NCBI GenBank assembly: GCA_040757715.1
Contig: JBFLWS010000009.1
Location: 53,374 to 117,373 of the forward strand
Origin: CAIMFV01 sp040757715
Lineage (GTDB): Bacteria > Pseudomonadota > Alphaproteobacteria > Caulobacterales > Caulobacteraceae
Direction of reading: 5' to 3'
Length of the DNA: 64,000 nucleotides
The notes below the pieces were generated by a model. That model was not told the DNA's origin and did no database searches. It saw nothing but the letters and a program-made list of their open reading frames with translations. Of the stretch, positions 52,630 to 61,430 are shown piece after piece; positions within the stretch are counted from its first letter, which is position 1, and every line of letters begins with the position of its first letter. The translations under genes were made by a program, and so were the position numbers.

Positions 52630-53859
52630 TCACGCCGATTCCGCGGCGGAAGCCCTGAAAACCGGATAGGCGCCAAGCGTGGAGATAACTGCAGCGCTCA
52701 CGACGAAGGCGCCCAGAATATACCAGAGAGCAACATCGTAGGTTCCGGCCAGATCGGCGGCGAACCCAATGAACATCGGCCCCAGCGCTTGGCCGGCCGC
52801 GAATACGCCAAACAGCGTCCCGTATATCGACCCGAACGCGCGCATGCCGAAATAGCGCGAGGTCATGTACGTCATCGCATCCAGCTCGCCCCCGATCACG
52901 ATGCCAATCAAAGCCGACGCGCCGATGGTGACCCACAGGGCGGAACTGTGCATAAGCAGCAAAGCCACGCCTGCCGCACCACACGCAAAGACCACAGCGG
53001 CGACCGCGGGGCCATGAATTCGATCCAACAAATATCCCGAACTGATCCGCGAAATCACCGCCGCCATCGCCAGAATGCTGACCGTGGAGGCCGCGACCAG
53101 TGGACTAATCCCCCGCCCGGTCTCTATGGGCACGAGATGCACCAAAAGGCCGGTGACGCCGAAGCCGCTAATGATCAGCACGGCGAACAGGCGCCAGTAT
53201 CGGGCGGTGCGGGCAGCTTCGCGCAAGGTCATTCCGGTTGCGGCCGCTGCATCCTCCGCCCGCTCGACGCCGCGCCGTCGTTCGCGAAATCCGAAATAGC
53301 AGAACAACGACGACAACAGCGCAAAGCCCAGAGCAAGGCACACATAGGCGATCCGCCACCCGAACATGTCGAGGCAAATGCGAGCGAGCGGCGCCGCAAT
53401 GCCGCCCATGACGCTCGTTCCCGAAAGTGCGATCGCCGTCGCGAGACCGCGGTGGCGGTCGAAATGCGACATGACTCCGAAGGTCCAGGTAAGGACGCTG
53501 GCCGGCACGATCAGAAAGGCGGCGAAAGCCCATGCCGCCGCATAGCTGGCAAAGGACTTATTAATCAGCAGGCCGACGCAGGCGATGCCGAGCGCAGCCG
53601 TCCAAATGCCGATGAAGCCGGCGCGACGCGCACCGAACCGTTCGATCGCCTTGCCCAAAAAGGGCGAACCAATGCCCGTTATCAGCCCCTGGATCGTCAC
53701 CGAACTACTGATCTGCGCTCGGGTCCAGCCGAACTCATGGTGGAGCGACGACGCGAACACCCCATTCGTATAGGTGTTGAGCACGCCCATGGAGACGCAG
53801 ACCATCGCCGCCAGAACCACTGGCCACCCGCGCCGCCACTCCGCATCGCCAGAGGTCAT
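52630..53859 (-). CDS. MFS transporter (monocarboxylate-porter-like)
   Basis: 409 residues, 12 hydrophobic segments. The start MGVLNTYTNGVFASSLHHEF, then QISSSVTIQGLITGIGSPFL is typical of the oxalate/monocarboxylate-type MFS branch. It probably takes up an acid substrate or intermediate of the second catabolic block. It lies between the SDR gene (60 bases upstream) and the FAH genes. Confidence 0.88.
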   Translation of the reverse strand: MTSGDAEWRRGWPVVLAAMVCVSMGVLNTYTNGVFASSLHHEFGWTRAQISSSVTIQGLITGIGSPFLGKAIERFGARRAGFIGIWTAALGIACVGLLINKSFASYAAAWAFAAFLIVPASVLTWTFGVMSHFDRHRGLATAIALSGTSVMGGIAAPLARICLDMFGWRIAYVCLALGFALLSSLFCYFGFRERRRGVERAEDAAAATGMTLREAARTARYWRLFAVLIISGFGVTGLLVHLVPIETGRGISPLVAASTVSILAMAAVISRISSGYLLDRIHGPAVAAVVFACGAAGVALLLMHSSALWVTIGASALIGIVIGGELDAMTYMTSRYFGMRAFGSIYGTLFGVFAAGQALGPMFIGFAADLAGTYDVALWYILGAFVVSAAVISTLGAYPVFRASAAESA

Positions 53860-53919
53860 ACGTTTTGTTTCGCCTCGGGCGCGGATGTGAATATTTGGGA
53901 AGCTGAATCTCAGCTCCCG

Positions 53920-54684
53920 TTACATCATGAGATCGACGCCGCCATCCACAGGCAGGTTTTGGCCCGTGATGTAATGAGATGCGTCGCTGGCGAGGAACAC
54001 GACAGCCGGGCCCAAATCCTTAATCGCATCGCCGGCATAGCCGAGCGGCGGCATGTAGATCGCAATCTTCTCCGGCTCCAACTCCAGCGTCCGCTGCACT
54101 TGCGGCGTCAGCGTATAGGGCAAGATACCATTCACGGTGATCTGGTACTTGGCCCACTCGCGCGCCGCCGCCTTGGTCAATGAATGGGTGGCGGCCTTGC
54201 TCATGCCGTAAGATGCAAGGCCAATCGGCGGATTGCGTCCTGCGCCGGATCCGAAGTTGATGATTCTACCGCCCTTTTCCTTCATGTAAGGCAGGACAGC
54301 GAGCATCGCCCCCATCATCCCGATCGGGGAAACGGCCATATGTTGGGTCATTTCCTCAATGGTGGTGGCCTCGAGATCTTTGAACACAGGGTTAGTGCGA
54401 AAGGTCGCAGTGTTGATCAGAACGTGAATTCCGCCAAAGCGCTCGACGCTCTTCGCCATCGCAACTTTCAATCCATCCCAGTCGCGCAGGTCGCATACGA
54501 GACCGAGTGACGCGTCCGCATGGCCGATGTCGGCCATCGCCGCGGAGAAGCGCTCGAGCGCCTCGGCGCTGATGTCGATCCCGACCACCGATGCGCCAAG
54601 ATTTGCAAAGACCTTCGCCAGCGCAGTAGCGATGAATCCACCGGCTCCGGTGATAACGACGGTTCTTTGCTTGAATTCAGACAT
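53920..54684 (-). CDS. SDR-family oxidoreductase with altered motifs
   Basis: 254 residues. The cofactor loop TGAGGFIA (12-19) differs from the usual TGxxxGIG, and the NNAG motif is replaced by NTAT (VLINTATF). The YGMSK Tyr/Lys pair and the C-terminal ITGQNLPVDGG are normal. It is therefore an SDR of a less common branch. It probably oxidises an alcohol in the second block. Confidence 0.83.
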   Translation of the reverse strand: MSEFKQRTVVITGAGGFIATALAKVFANLGASVVGIDISAEALERFSAAMADIGHADASLGLVCDLRDWDGLKVAMAKSVERFGGIHVLINTATFRTNPVFKDLEATTIEEMTQHMAVSPIGMMGAMLAVLPYMKEKGGRIINFGSGAGRNPPIGLASYGMSKAATHSLTKAAAREWAKYQITVNGILPYTLTPQVQRTLELEPEKIAIYMPPLGYAGDAIKDLGPAVVFLASDASHYITGQNLPVDGGVDLMM

Positions 54685-54835
54685 GGTCAGGTCCCTGTTG
54701 GGCGGCGTCGACGATGGCGCGGACGAGCCCGCTGGCGTTCATCGATCCCTCGATCCGCCATCGCCGCCCCTAAAATGACGAAAACTAATTGGCGCCAAAG
54801 GTCGCTATTTCCTCCAGCGTCCAACTCGTCGCACA

Positions 54836-54876
54836 GGCTTGATCGGGCAAGGCGTCGCCCAGGCCCAGATCAAGCC
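54836..54876 (-). terminator. Stem-loop after the amidohydrolase gene
   Basis: GGCTTGATC and GATCAAGCC pair over 9 bases, starting 14 bases after the amidohydrolase stop on the minus strand. The loop holds a further GGGC/GCCC pair. No T-run follows, so it may only reduce readthrough or protect the 3' end. Confidence 0.4.
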
Positions 54877-54890
54877 CTCAGTGTGAAGCA

Positions 54891-56111
54891 TCAATGCGGA
54901 ACAATCAGCTTAGCGTTGTCGACGAAGAACATCTTCAAGACGTCATCGCCAAGGCCCGCACGCTCGAAGCTGCTGACGATTTCACCCATGGGATTCCACC
55001 CGCCCTCAATGTGCGGGAAGTCGCTTTGGTAGCAGTAGCACTCGGCCAGACCGTACATCTTGATGTAGCGGCCCACGTCTTCAAATCCGAACGGCCCGAC
55101 GCGCACGTTGCGACGGATATACTCCGAAGGCGCCATCGACAGTTCCGGCCGCTTCGCGTCCTTGCCGCTGAACAGGCCGGTCTTTTTGATCCAGATATCG
55201 AGGTGCTCGGCGAGCGGGCCGAGCCAATCGCCGCCGACTTCCATGGCGCCATAACGCAGACCCGGATGACGCTCGAACACGCCGCCCATGATCAGAGTTG
55301 TCAGGAAATTTTCCGTGGCGCGGTGGGTCGTGGCCAGGGTCCAAGGATCGAGCGAGAGCTCCTCGCCATGGCGGAAGCCGTCGAAAGCCGGCGCGTCGCG
55401 CCATCCCTCCGTGGCGAGGAAGCCATGGTCGGTTCCCAGGTGCGCCAAAAGCGGAACGTCGGCCTCCGACATCGCTTGCCACAGAGGGTCATGCACCGAA
55501 TGCGCCGGCGAGGCACCGCCGGGCAGGGTCGAGCTCGGCATCCATAGTCCGCGGACGCCCAGCTTGATGAGTCGTTTGGCCTCGGCGAGAAGATCAGCCG
55601 GGGTCTCGCCCGATAAGATGGCGACGGCCGCGTAACGGCTGGATTCCCGCGCCGTCCGCGCAACCCACTCATTGTACACGCCGATGAGCTTAGAGGCGTA
55701 CAGCTTCCGGTCTTGGATCGATCCGCTGATCGCCTTAAAGACGTTGGGATTGTGCGCGTTGGCGAAGAAGTATCCCGACAGCAGCCCAAGCGTGCCCGGA
55801 AACACGATTTGCTGACCAACGCCGGTCATGTTCATCAGGTCCTTGCGCCGCTCGAAGTCGAACGCGCCGGGCGCATTGAAACGCTTCACTTTCCACACCG
55901 ACTCGTCGTCCATCGCGACATCGTCAGCATCACGGATGTCGTGGGCGGCGGGCCAATTGGCGACCTTGATCGCTTGCACAAAATCATCGACGAGCGAGCC
56001 GTAACGGTCGTGCCACAGATTGATCGGCAACGCTTCGTGCGTGTCCGTATCAATAATCTGTCCTGCAAACGGCTTCACCTTGTCGGGAATTGCGAGCGCC
56101 ACTTCAGTCAT
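54891..56111 (-). CDS. Amidohydrolase-2-family metal-dependent hydrolase/decarboxylase
   Basis: 406 residues from ATG 56111 with GGAGG 8 bases upstream; a TTG at 56126 is not needed. The TIM-barrel metal sites are seen as DTDTHE (D23, H25) near the start, a His in PLLAHLGTDHGF, the RHPGLRYGAMEVGG strand with its Glu, and the late Asp in QSDFPHIEGG. Members include ACMSD-type decarboxylases and hydrolases of aromatic and cyclic compounds. It is the first gene of the minus-strand run and divergent from the SDR/P450 run. Confidence 0.88.
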   Translation of the reverse strand: MTEVALAIPDKVKPFAGQIIDTDTHEALPINLWHDRYGSLVDDFVQAIKVANWPAAHDIRDADDVAMDDESVWKVKRFNAPGAFDFERRKDLMNMTGVGQQIVFPGTLGLLSGYFFANAHNPNVFKAISGSIQDRKLYASKLIGVYNEWVARTARESSRYAAVAILSGETPADLLAEAKRLIKLGVRGLWMPSSTLPGGASPAHSVHDPLWQAMSEADVPLLAHLGTDHGFLATEGWRDAPAFDGFRHGEELSLDPWTLATTHRATENFLTTLIMGGVFERHPGLRYGAMEVGGDWLGPLAEHLDIWIKKTGLFSGKDAKRPELSMAPSEYIRRNVRVGPFGFEDVGRYIKMYGLAECYCYQSDFPHIEGGWNPMGEIVSSFERAGLGDDVLKMFFVDNAKLIVPH

Positions 56112-56262
56112 ATCGTCAACCTCCAAAGATCGGCAGCAGGTGCAACGAATAGCTTTCGCGCGCAGCCTGATCTTCCTCCTTTCAGACTATGCCAGCCCTC
56201 GTCATCTTTGCCAGAACCTCTTCGCTGGCTGCGACCAGCCGCCAACTCCGGGGCTCTGACAG

Positions 56263-57009
56263 ATGACGATGCGCTACGAGGATAAGGTCGCTCTCGTGAC
56301 AGGCGCGGGCGCGGGCATCGGCCGGGCCGTCGCCAAACGGCTCGCCAGCGAAGGCGCCGCGATCGTCGCCGTCGATCACAATGGTGAGCGACTCTCCACG
56401 GCCCTGCGACAGCTCGCGTCCGCCTCCACCTTGGCGCTCGAATGCGACATCGCCGACGAGGCCGCTGTTCAAGCAGCCGTGGCGGCAACGATCGCCCGCT
56501 TTGGCAAGATCGACGTACTCATCAACAATGCCGGCATCGGCGACACGCAGGGCCGCCTGCATGAGGTTCCGCCGGATCGCTGGGACCAGATCATGGCCGT
56601 CAATGTCCGCGGTGCATTCCTAATGACGCGGAGCGTGATCCCAGAGATGTTGCGCGCTGGCGGCGGCGCGATCATCAACATGGCCTCGTTAGGCAGTTTC
56701 CGCGCCACGGCCGGGGCCAGTCCTTACATCACGTCAAAGGGCGCGATGCTCTCCATGACCCGCGCGGCCGCGCTTGAATATGTCCGCGATAATATCCGTG
56801 TGAACGCAGTCTGTCCGGGCACGACGAACACAGAAATCTTGGCAAATCTTCCGCAAGAGCAGATGGAAATGCTCATCGCCCGCATTCCACAAGGTCGGCT
56901 TGGCGAGCCGGATGAGGTCGCAGCGCTGGTGGCTTTTCTCGCCTCGAATGAAGCGAAGCATATCACCGGCGGCGCCTACATCATCGACGGAGGCCGCTGT
57001 GCCGGCTGA
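56263..57009 (+). CDS. SDR-family oxidoreductase
   Basis: 248 residues. Classical SDR: TGAGAGIG near 13-20, NNAGIG near 89, Ser in NMASLGS, YITSK, and the end ITGGAYIIDGG. It opens the plus-strand run of the second block, 151 bases after the divergent amidohydrolase start. Substrate unknown; an alcohol made by the downstream P450 is plausible. Confidence 0.88.
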   Translation: MTMRYEDKVALVTGAGAGIGRAVAKRLASEGAAIVAVDHNGERLSTALRQLASASTLALECDIADEAAVQAAVAATIARFGKIDVLINNAGIGDTQGRLHEVPPDRWDQIMAVNVRGAFLMTRSVIPEMLRAGGGAIINMASLGSFRATAGASPYITSKGAMLSMTRAAALEYVRDNIRVNAVCPGTTNTEILANLPQEQMEMLIARIPQGRLGEPDEVAALVAFLASNEAKHITGGAYIIDGGRCAG

Positions 57010-57196
57010 TGCGACGCACGAGCGTCAAATGCATCGTGCGAAGCCATCGACGCGCCCCTGATGCAGCCAAATTCTTAGTCCGTTTGCAGGTGTTCGGCAC
57101 CGCCGCATCACCTTAGATTTCTACCATCACCGTAAACCCGCGATCCGCTGCAAGCTTCGACCAGAAGTCCGCGATTGCGCAGCCGAGGTAAACACA

Positions 57197-58444
57197 ATGA
57201 CTGGAAAAGTGTCTGACGACCTAGAGGACCGGATCCGTCGTTACGTGTTGCAGCCGGACGGATCGGGCCAATGCCCGTATTCAGCCTATGCCGAATTGCG
57301 CTCGGCCGACCCGATCCATCGCACGCCCGATGGCGTCTGGATCGTATCGCAATATGACGCCTACACCACCTTGCTGCGCGATCCCCGCATCAGCCGCCAC
57401 CAGGCTGCGCTGAAGGAAACCGGCGACACCGCCGGTGCGCGCGAGGACATCAAGGAGGCGGTCGCAGCGTTTCCTTACATGATCCTGAACCAGGACGGCG
57501 AAGGTCACATGCGCCTGCGCCGGTTCTTGCGAAACGTCTTCCTTCCGTCGTTCGTCGAAGCCTGGCGCCCGCGCATCGAAGCCGTGGCCAAGGACGTGGT
57601 GGATCATGCCTTGACGCTCGACACCTTCGATTTCGTGCAGGAGATCGGCTATCCGATCCCAGAGCGCATCATGAGCGATCTGGTGGGCATCCCCGACAGT
57701 CACCGAGCGATCTGGGCGGGTTGGTCCAAGGCGATGACGCGCTTCAGTCGGGCGAAGGGCAACAACGCCCCCGATGTCGCCGTCGTTCAGGACGCGATGG
57801 GTAAATTTCATGACTACATGAAGAACTTCATCGCTGAGCGGAAAGCCGCCGGAACGATTGATGGCGACGACATGCTGTCGGTGTTGGTGCGCGCCCGCGA
57901 AGAGAAGGATTTCCTTACGGACGAGGAACTCGTGTCGAACATGGTCGCCCTGACCCAGGCGGCGCACGAGACGACGGCGAACTTGATGTCCAACACCATG
58001 TCGATCCTGCTGCAGGACACCGCCCTGATGGAGCGCGTGCGCGCTGACCTCGACCTTTTGCCGCGGGTGGTCGACGAGACGCTGCGCACCGAGTCCCCCT
58101 CGGTGTCGGTGTTGCCGCGCACGCCGTTGGAAGACATCGATTACGATGGCGTGATCATTCCGAAGGGGGATCGCATCATCTTCCTGACCGCGGCCGCCAA
58201 TCGTGATCCCGCGCGCTTTGACCGTCCCGAGGAGTTCGACATCGATCGCGAGAATCTCGATCGTCATGTCGGATTTGGCGCGGGACCACACATTTGCATC
58301 GGTCAGCACCTCGGCCGGCTAGAGGTCGTCACAGCGTTGCGGGAAATTCTCCCGCGGATGCCGAACCTGAAATTGATCGAAAAGCCCGTGTTCGTTACCG
58401 GGCGCGCCCGCCACCTTGAACGCCTCATGGTTCGGAACGCCTAG
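57197..58444 (+). CDS. Cytochrome P450
   Basis: 415 residues, GAGGT 8 bases before the ATG. I-helix motif AHETT (about 256-260), ExxR in DETLRTES, and heme loop FGAGPHICIGQHL with axial Cys367. It is a soluble bacterial class I P450 and needs a ferredoxin and reductase. It resembles neither the CYP153-like gene at 37.7 kb nor its I-helix; many relatives hydroxylate terpenoid, steroid or aromatic rings. It is followed 23 bases later by an SDR gene, which would oxidise the alcohol formed. Confidence 0.92.
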   Translation: MTGKVSDDLEDRIRRYVLQPDGSGQCPYSAYAELRSADPIHRTPDGVWIVSQYDAYTTLLRDPRISRHQAALKETGDTAGAREDIKEAVAAFPYMILNQDGEGHMRLRRFLRNVFLPSFVEAWRPRIEAVAKDVVDHALTLDTFDFVQEIGYPIPERIMSDLVGIPDSHRAIWAGWSKAMTRFSRAKGNNAPDVAVVQDAMGKFHDYMKNFIAERKAAGTIDGDDMLSVLVRAREEKDFLTDEELVSNMVALTQAAHETTANLMSNTMSILLQDTALMERVRADLDLLPRVVDETLRTESPSVSVLPRTPLEDIDYDGVIIPKGDRIIFLTAAANRDPARFDRPEEFDIDRENLDRHVGFGAGPHICIGQHLGRLEVVTALREILPRMPNLKLIEKPVFVTGRARHLERLMVRNA

Positions 58445-58467
58445 GTCAGAACCAGGGGAGCAGGTGG

Positions 58468-59229
58468 ATGAAGGTTGCAATTGTAACGGGCGGCGGTACA
58501 GGAATCGGAGCCGCCACGGCTAAGGCTTTGGCCAGCCGCGGCGTCAATGTGGTGATCAATCACCTCGGCGACGTCGACCTTGGCGACGCTGAACAAACGG
58601 TCCAACAGTGCCGCGCCCTCGGAGCGGACGCCGTCGCGATCCAGGCGGACGTCGGCAAGGACGCGGACTGCCGCAAATTGATCGAGGATTCGGCGGCTCG
58701 CTGGGGTCGTCTGGACTATCTCGTCAACAATGCGGGCTATTCCCGCGGGCGTCCACTGGACGATCTCGATTCAGTAGCGGTGGCCGAGTTCGAGCAGGCC
58801 TTCGCCGTGAACAGCATCGGACCGTTCTTGCTCAGCCGCTACTCTGTGCCGCACATGCGCGCGGCCGGCGGCGGCGCCATCGTCAATGTGGCATCGATGG
58901 CGGGGCTGATTGGTCACGGCAGTTCGCACGGCTATTGCGCCAGCAAGGCGGCAATGATCAATCTGACCCGCTCCTTGGCGCGCGTGCTCGGGCCGGAAAT
59001 TCGGGTCAATGTCGTGTGCCCTGGCCTGGTCGACACCGAGCATCCCAGGCGCGTCATGGGCGAGCGGTTCCAGGAAGTGATCGACCTCGCCAAACGCCAA
59101 AATGTGCTGGGCGGGATCCTCCAGCCGGAGGATATCGCCATACCGATCGTGTTCTTGCTGATGGATGCAGCGCAGATCACCGCTGAAGTGGTCCGCGTCG
59201 ATGGTGGCGGCCACCTTGGCGGCCGGTAG
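58468..59229 (+). CDS. SDR-family oxidoreductase
   Basis: 253 residues, GGGGAGCAGGTGG before the ATG. Motifs: TGGGTGIG (8-15), NNAGYS, Ser in NVASMAG, YCASK. The end is ITAEVVRVDGGGHLGG. It directly follows the P450 gene and is probably cotranscribed. Confidence 0.9.
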   Translation: MKVAIVTGGGTGIGAATAKALASRGVNVVINHLGDVDLGDAEQTVQQCRALGADAVAIQADVGKDADCRKLIEDSAARWGRLDYLVNNAGYSRGRPLDDLDSVAVAEFEQAFAVNSIGPFLLSRYSVPHMRAAGGGAIVNVASMAGLIGHGSSHGYCASKAAMINLTRSLARVLGPEIRVNVVCPGLVDTEHPRRVMGERFQEVIDLAKRQNVLGGILQPEDIAIPIVFLLMDAAQITAEVVRVDGGGHLGGR

Positions 59230-59351
59230 CGGGCGGCTCCCCTACCCCAGTTCACGCGATCTACTAGCGACCAGTTGCCTGAGATTCCGCCAGTTTCCTG
59301 AGATTCCGAAAGAGCGTCCCGTAAGGGATCGCTGCCGTTCGAGAGGCAAAC

Positions 59352-60290
59352 ATGCACGCTTCCTTCTTCAAGAGCCTGTCCTATGCGGATATCTGGACCA
59401 ACGATCTGATCGGCGCGCTCGACATTTTTCACGACGCCTTCGGCTTTCCCGAAACGACGCGAGACAAGGTGGCGACCTACGCCTCGTTCGGGACCGACAA
59501 TCTCGTGTTCGAATTCGGGCGAGATCCCGTGACCCGGATTGAGATCAATGGGCCGGCCAGCTCCGGCCAGATCGACCGGAAACGGATCGATTATCCCTAT
59601 ATTTTAGAGCGGGTTTACGAGCCGCCGCTGCGGCCGGCCATCCTGCACGCGACGGTGGTCGCCACCCCCAATCTGCCGATCCTGGTTGAACGCCTGCAGC
59701 GCCTCGGACTTCGGCACCGCTTCGACAAGGGCGGTGAAAACACCATGGATCGGCTGTGGGTCGGCTTCAGCGCCGACAAACGTGATCCCTTCTATTCCCC
59801 GGAAGCCGATGCGGGACTCATGTTCGAGTTCTGGGAAAGCAGCAGCGACGCCGTGGTCTCCAAACTCGTGCCGGTGCGCGGTGCACCGAATGATCTGGCC
59901 AGAATCGAGGCCTCGACCATGTTGGTGGCCGATCTCCAGCACCCCCTCACCCTTCTGAAAGCGAATTTCGACTGGGAGCCAAGCCGGGTCTGGCGCGACG
60001 GCGCCACGCAGATTGCGGAGTTCAAGTTTGACGATCCCCGAAGCGCGAGCCTGCATTTCATCGCCCCTAGCGACGCTGACAGTCGGCCCGGCAAACACCT
60101 AACCCAATGGGGTGCCGGCGCCTATGTCCGGCGCATCGCCTGCAGTGATCTTTCCGGTCGCGAGCAAAGCCTGAGGCGACGTGGCATCGATGTCGAGACA
60201 GGTCCGGCGCTTGATGGAAGTGGGCGCAAAGCCGCGCTCGCCTTCGGCGGCCGTCATTTCTACGGCATGATCGAATACGTCGAAGCCTGA
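59352..60290 (+). CDS. VOC/glyoxalase-fold protein
   Basis: 312 residues, GAGAGG before the ATG. Two vicinal-oxygen-chelate modules are suggested: the first begins SYADIWTNDLIGALDIFHDAFG, and the second starts near residue 185 (ASTMLVADLQHPLTLLKANFDWEP). Candidate metal ligands (His/Glu) are not all obvious: the first module has few of the expected ones. VOC proteins include extradiol dioxygenases, epimerases and lyases. Place in the run between two SDRs suggests an isomerase or ring-cleavage step. Function not assigned. Confidence 0.7.
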   Translation: MHASFFKSLSYADIWTNDLIGALDIFHDAFGFPETTRDKVATYASFGTDNLVFEFGRDPVTRIEINGPASSGQIDRKRIDYPYILERVYEPPLRPAILHATVVATPNLPILVERLQRLGLRHRFDKGGENTMDRLWVGFSADKRDPFYSPEADAGLMFEFWESSSDAVVSKLVPVRGAPNDLARIEASTMLVADLQHPLTLLKANFDWEPSRVWRDGATQIAEFKFDDPRSASLHFIAPSDADSRPGKHLTQWGAGAYVRRIACSDLSGREQSLRRRGIDVETGPALDGSGRKAALAFGGRHFYGMIEYVEA

Positions 60291-60314
60291 CCCCCCTCAA
60301 ACGAGGCGTCCCGA

Positions 60315-61130
60315 ATGGCAAAAATGCTTGCAGGCAAAGTCGCCATCGTGACTGGAGCAGCGCAGGGGATCGGCGCCGCCATCGCTGTTCGCCTCGCCGA
60401 AGAAGGGGCGATCACGGTCCTGGTCGACATCAACTTCGGCGGCGTCCAGGCCTTGGCCGCCCAGCTCGCCAGACAAAACCTCACTGCCGACGCCGTCCAC
60501 GCCGACATGGGCAATGATGACGACATCGCAGTTCTGGCAAAACATGTCATCGACACCCACGGCGGCATCGACATCGTGGTCAACAATGCAGCCTATGTCA
60601 GTCCTCTCGATGGCCGCGTGGCCGACACCGGGGTCGAGGTCTGGCAGACGCAGATGATGGTCAATCTGATCGGCCCGGCGATGTTGTCTCGCCGAGCGAT
60701 CCCATCGATGCTCGCCCGCGGCGGCGGCGCCTTTGTGCACATTTCCTCAGCCGCCGCGATGAAGTCAGAAGACACGCGGGTCTGCTATGCAAGCGCGAAA
60801 TCCGGGCTCATCGCCATGTCGCGCTCCATCGCCGTCCAATATGGAAAACAGGGTATTCGCAGCAACTGCATCGCGCCGGGCGTCATCCTTACGCCGGCCG
60901 CAGGCAAGACCTTTCCGCCGAAAATGGTCGAAATGCTGCGCGAATACACAATGTTGCCGGAGCTCGGAAAACCGGAAGACATCGCCGCGACGGTGCTCTT
61001 CATGGTCTCGTCCGCCGGGGCCTATGTGACCGGTCAGGTTCTCACCGTCGACGGCGGGCTTGGCGAATGCCTTAGCCTGTTGCCCGAACTTCGCCGCGCT
61101 GGCGCGGCGCAATACGCCCCCAAGAATTGA
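60315..61130 (+). CDS. SDR-family oxidoreductase
   Basis: 271 residues, GAGG 8 bases before the ATG. Motifs: TGAAQGIG near 12-19, NNAAYV (Gly of NNAG replaced by Ala), Ser in HISSAAAM, YASAK, end VTGQVLTVDGG. It is the last gene of the plus-strand run before the TonB receptor. Confidence 0.88.
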   Translation: MAKMLAGKVAIVTGAAQGIGAAIAVRLAEEGAITVLVDINFGGVQALAAQLARQNLTADAVHADMGNDDDIAVLAKHVIDTHGGIDIVVNNAAYVSPLDGRVADTGVEVWQTQMMVNLIGPAMLSRRAIPSMLARGGGAFVHISSAAAMKSEDTRVCYASAKSGLIAMSRSIAVQYGKQGIRSNCIAPGVILTPAAGKTFPPKMVEMLREYTMLPELGKPEDIAATVLFMVSSAGAYVTGQVLTVDGGLGECLSLLPELRRAGAAQYAPKN

Positions 61131-61430
61131 GGCTGTCGCCCTTGCGCCGCGAGGCGTTCGACGCGCTCCAATCAGACGCGCCGCTCAGAAGACTGCACCG
61201 GAACGAGCAGCACACCACAGTCACGTGAACGGCCGACTTTGGGACTGCGATCCGAAAACCACATGTTCTGAGATCACAGCAGCCTAGACTGCATATGACC
61301 AGCACCTTGCCTCGCATTTGGACGTGCCTAGTCCAAACGGATGTTACCGCGCTAGGACGACTAGTCTACGAGGAGTACAGGCCTTGGTTACGATGGCCCA
61401 CTAAATGCACCAAAATAGGGGAGGAATTCC
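61131..61430. other. 300-bp region upstream of the TonB receptor
   Basis: No gene. It holds an inverted repeat (61317-61337) and probably the promoter of the receptor gene. Confidence 0.5.
61317..61337 (+). promoter_or_regulatory. Inverted repeat upstream of the second TonB receptor
   Basis: TTTGGAC, 7 bases, GTCCAAA: a perfect 7-bp inverted repeat 93 bases before the receptor start. It is unlike the IclR-type dyad of region 2. Possible operator for an unknown regulator. Confidence 0.4.

Noticed and set aside
57015..57040. Hairpin CGCACGA/TCGTGCG after the SDR gene at 56.3 kb
   Set aside because: Seven-bp stem with no T-run; too weak to call a terminator without RNA data.
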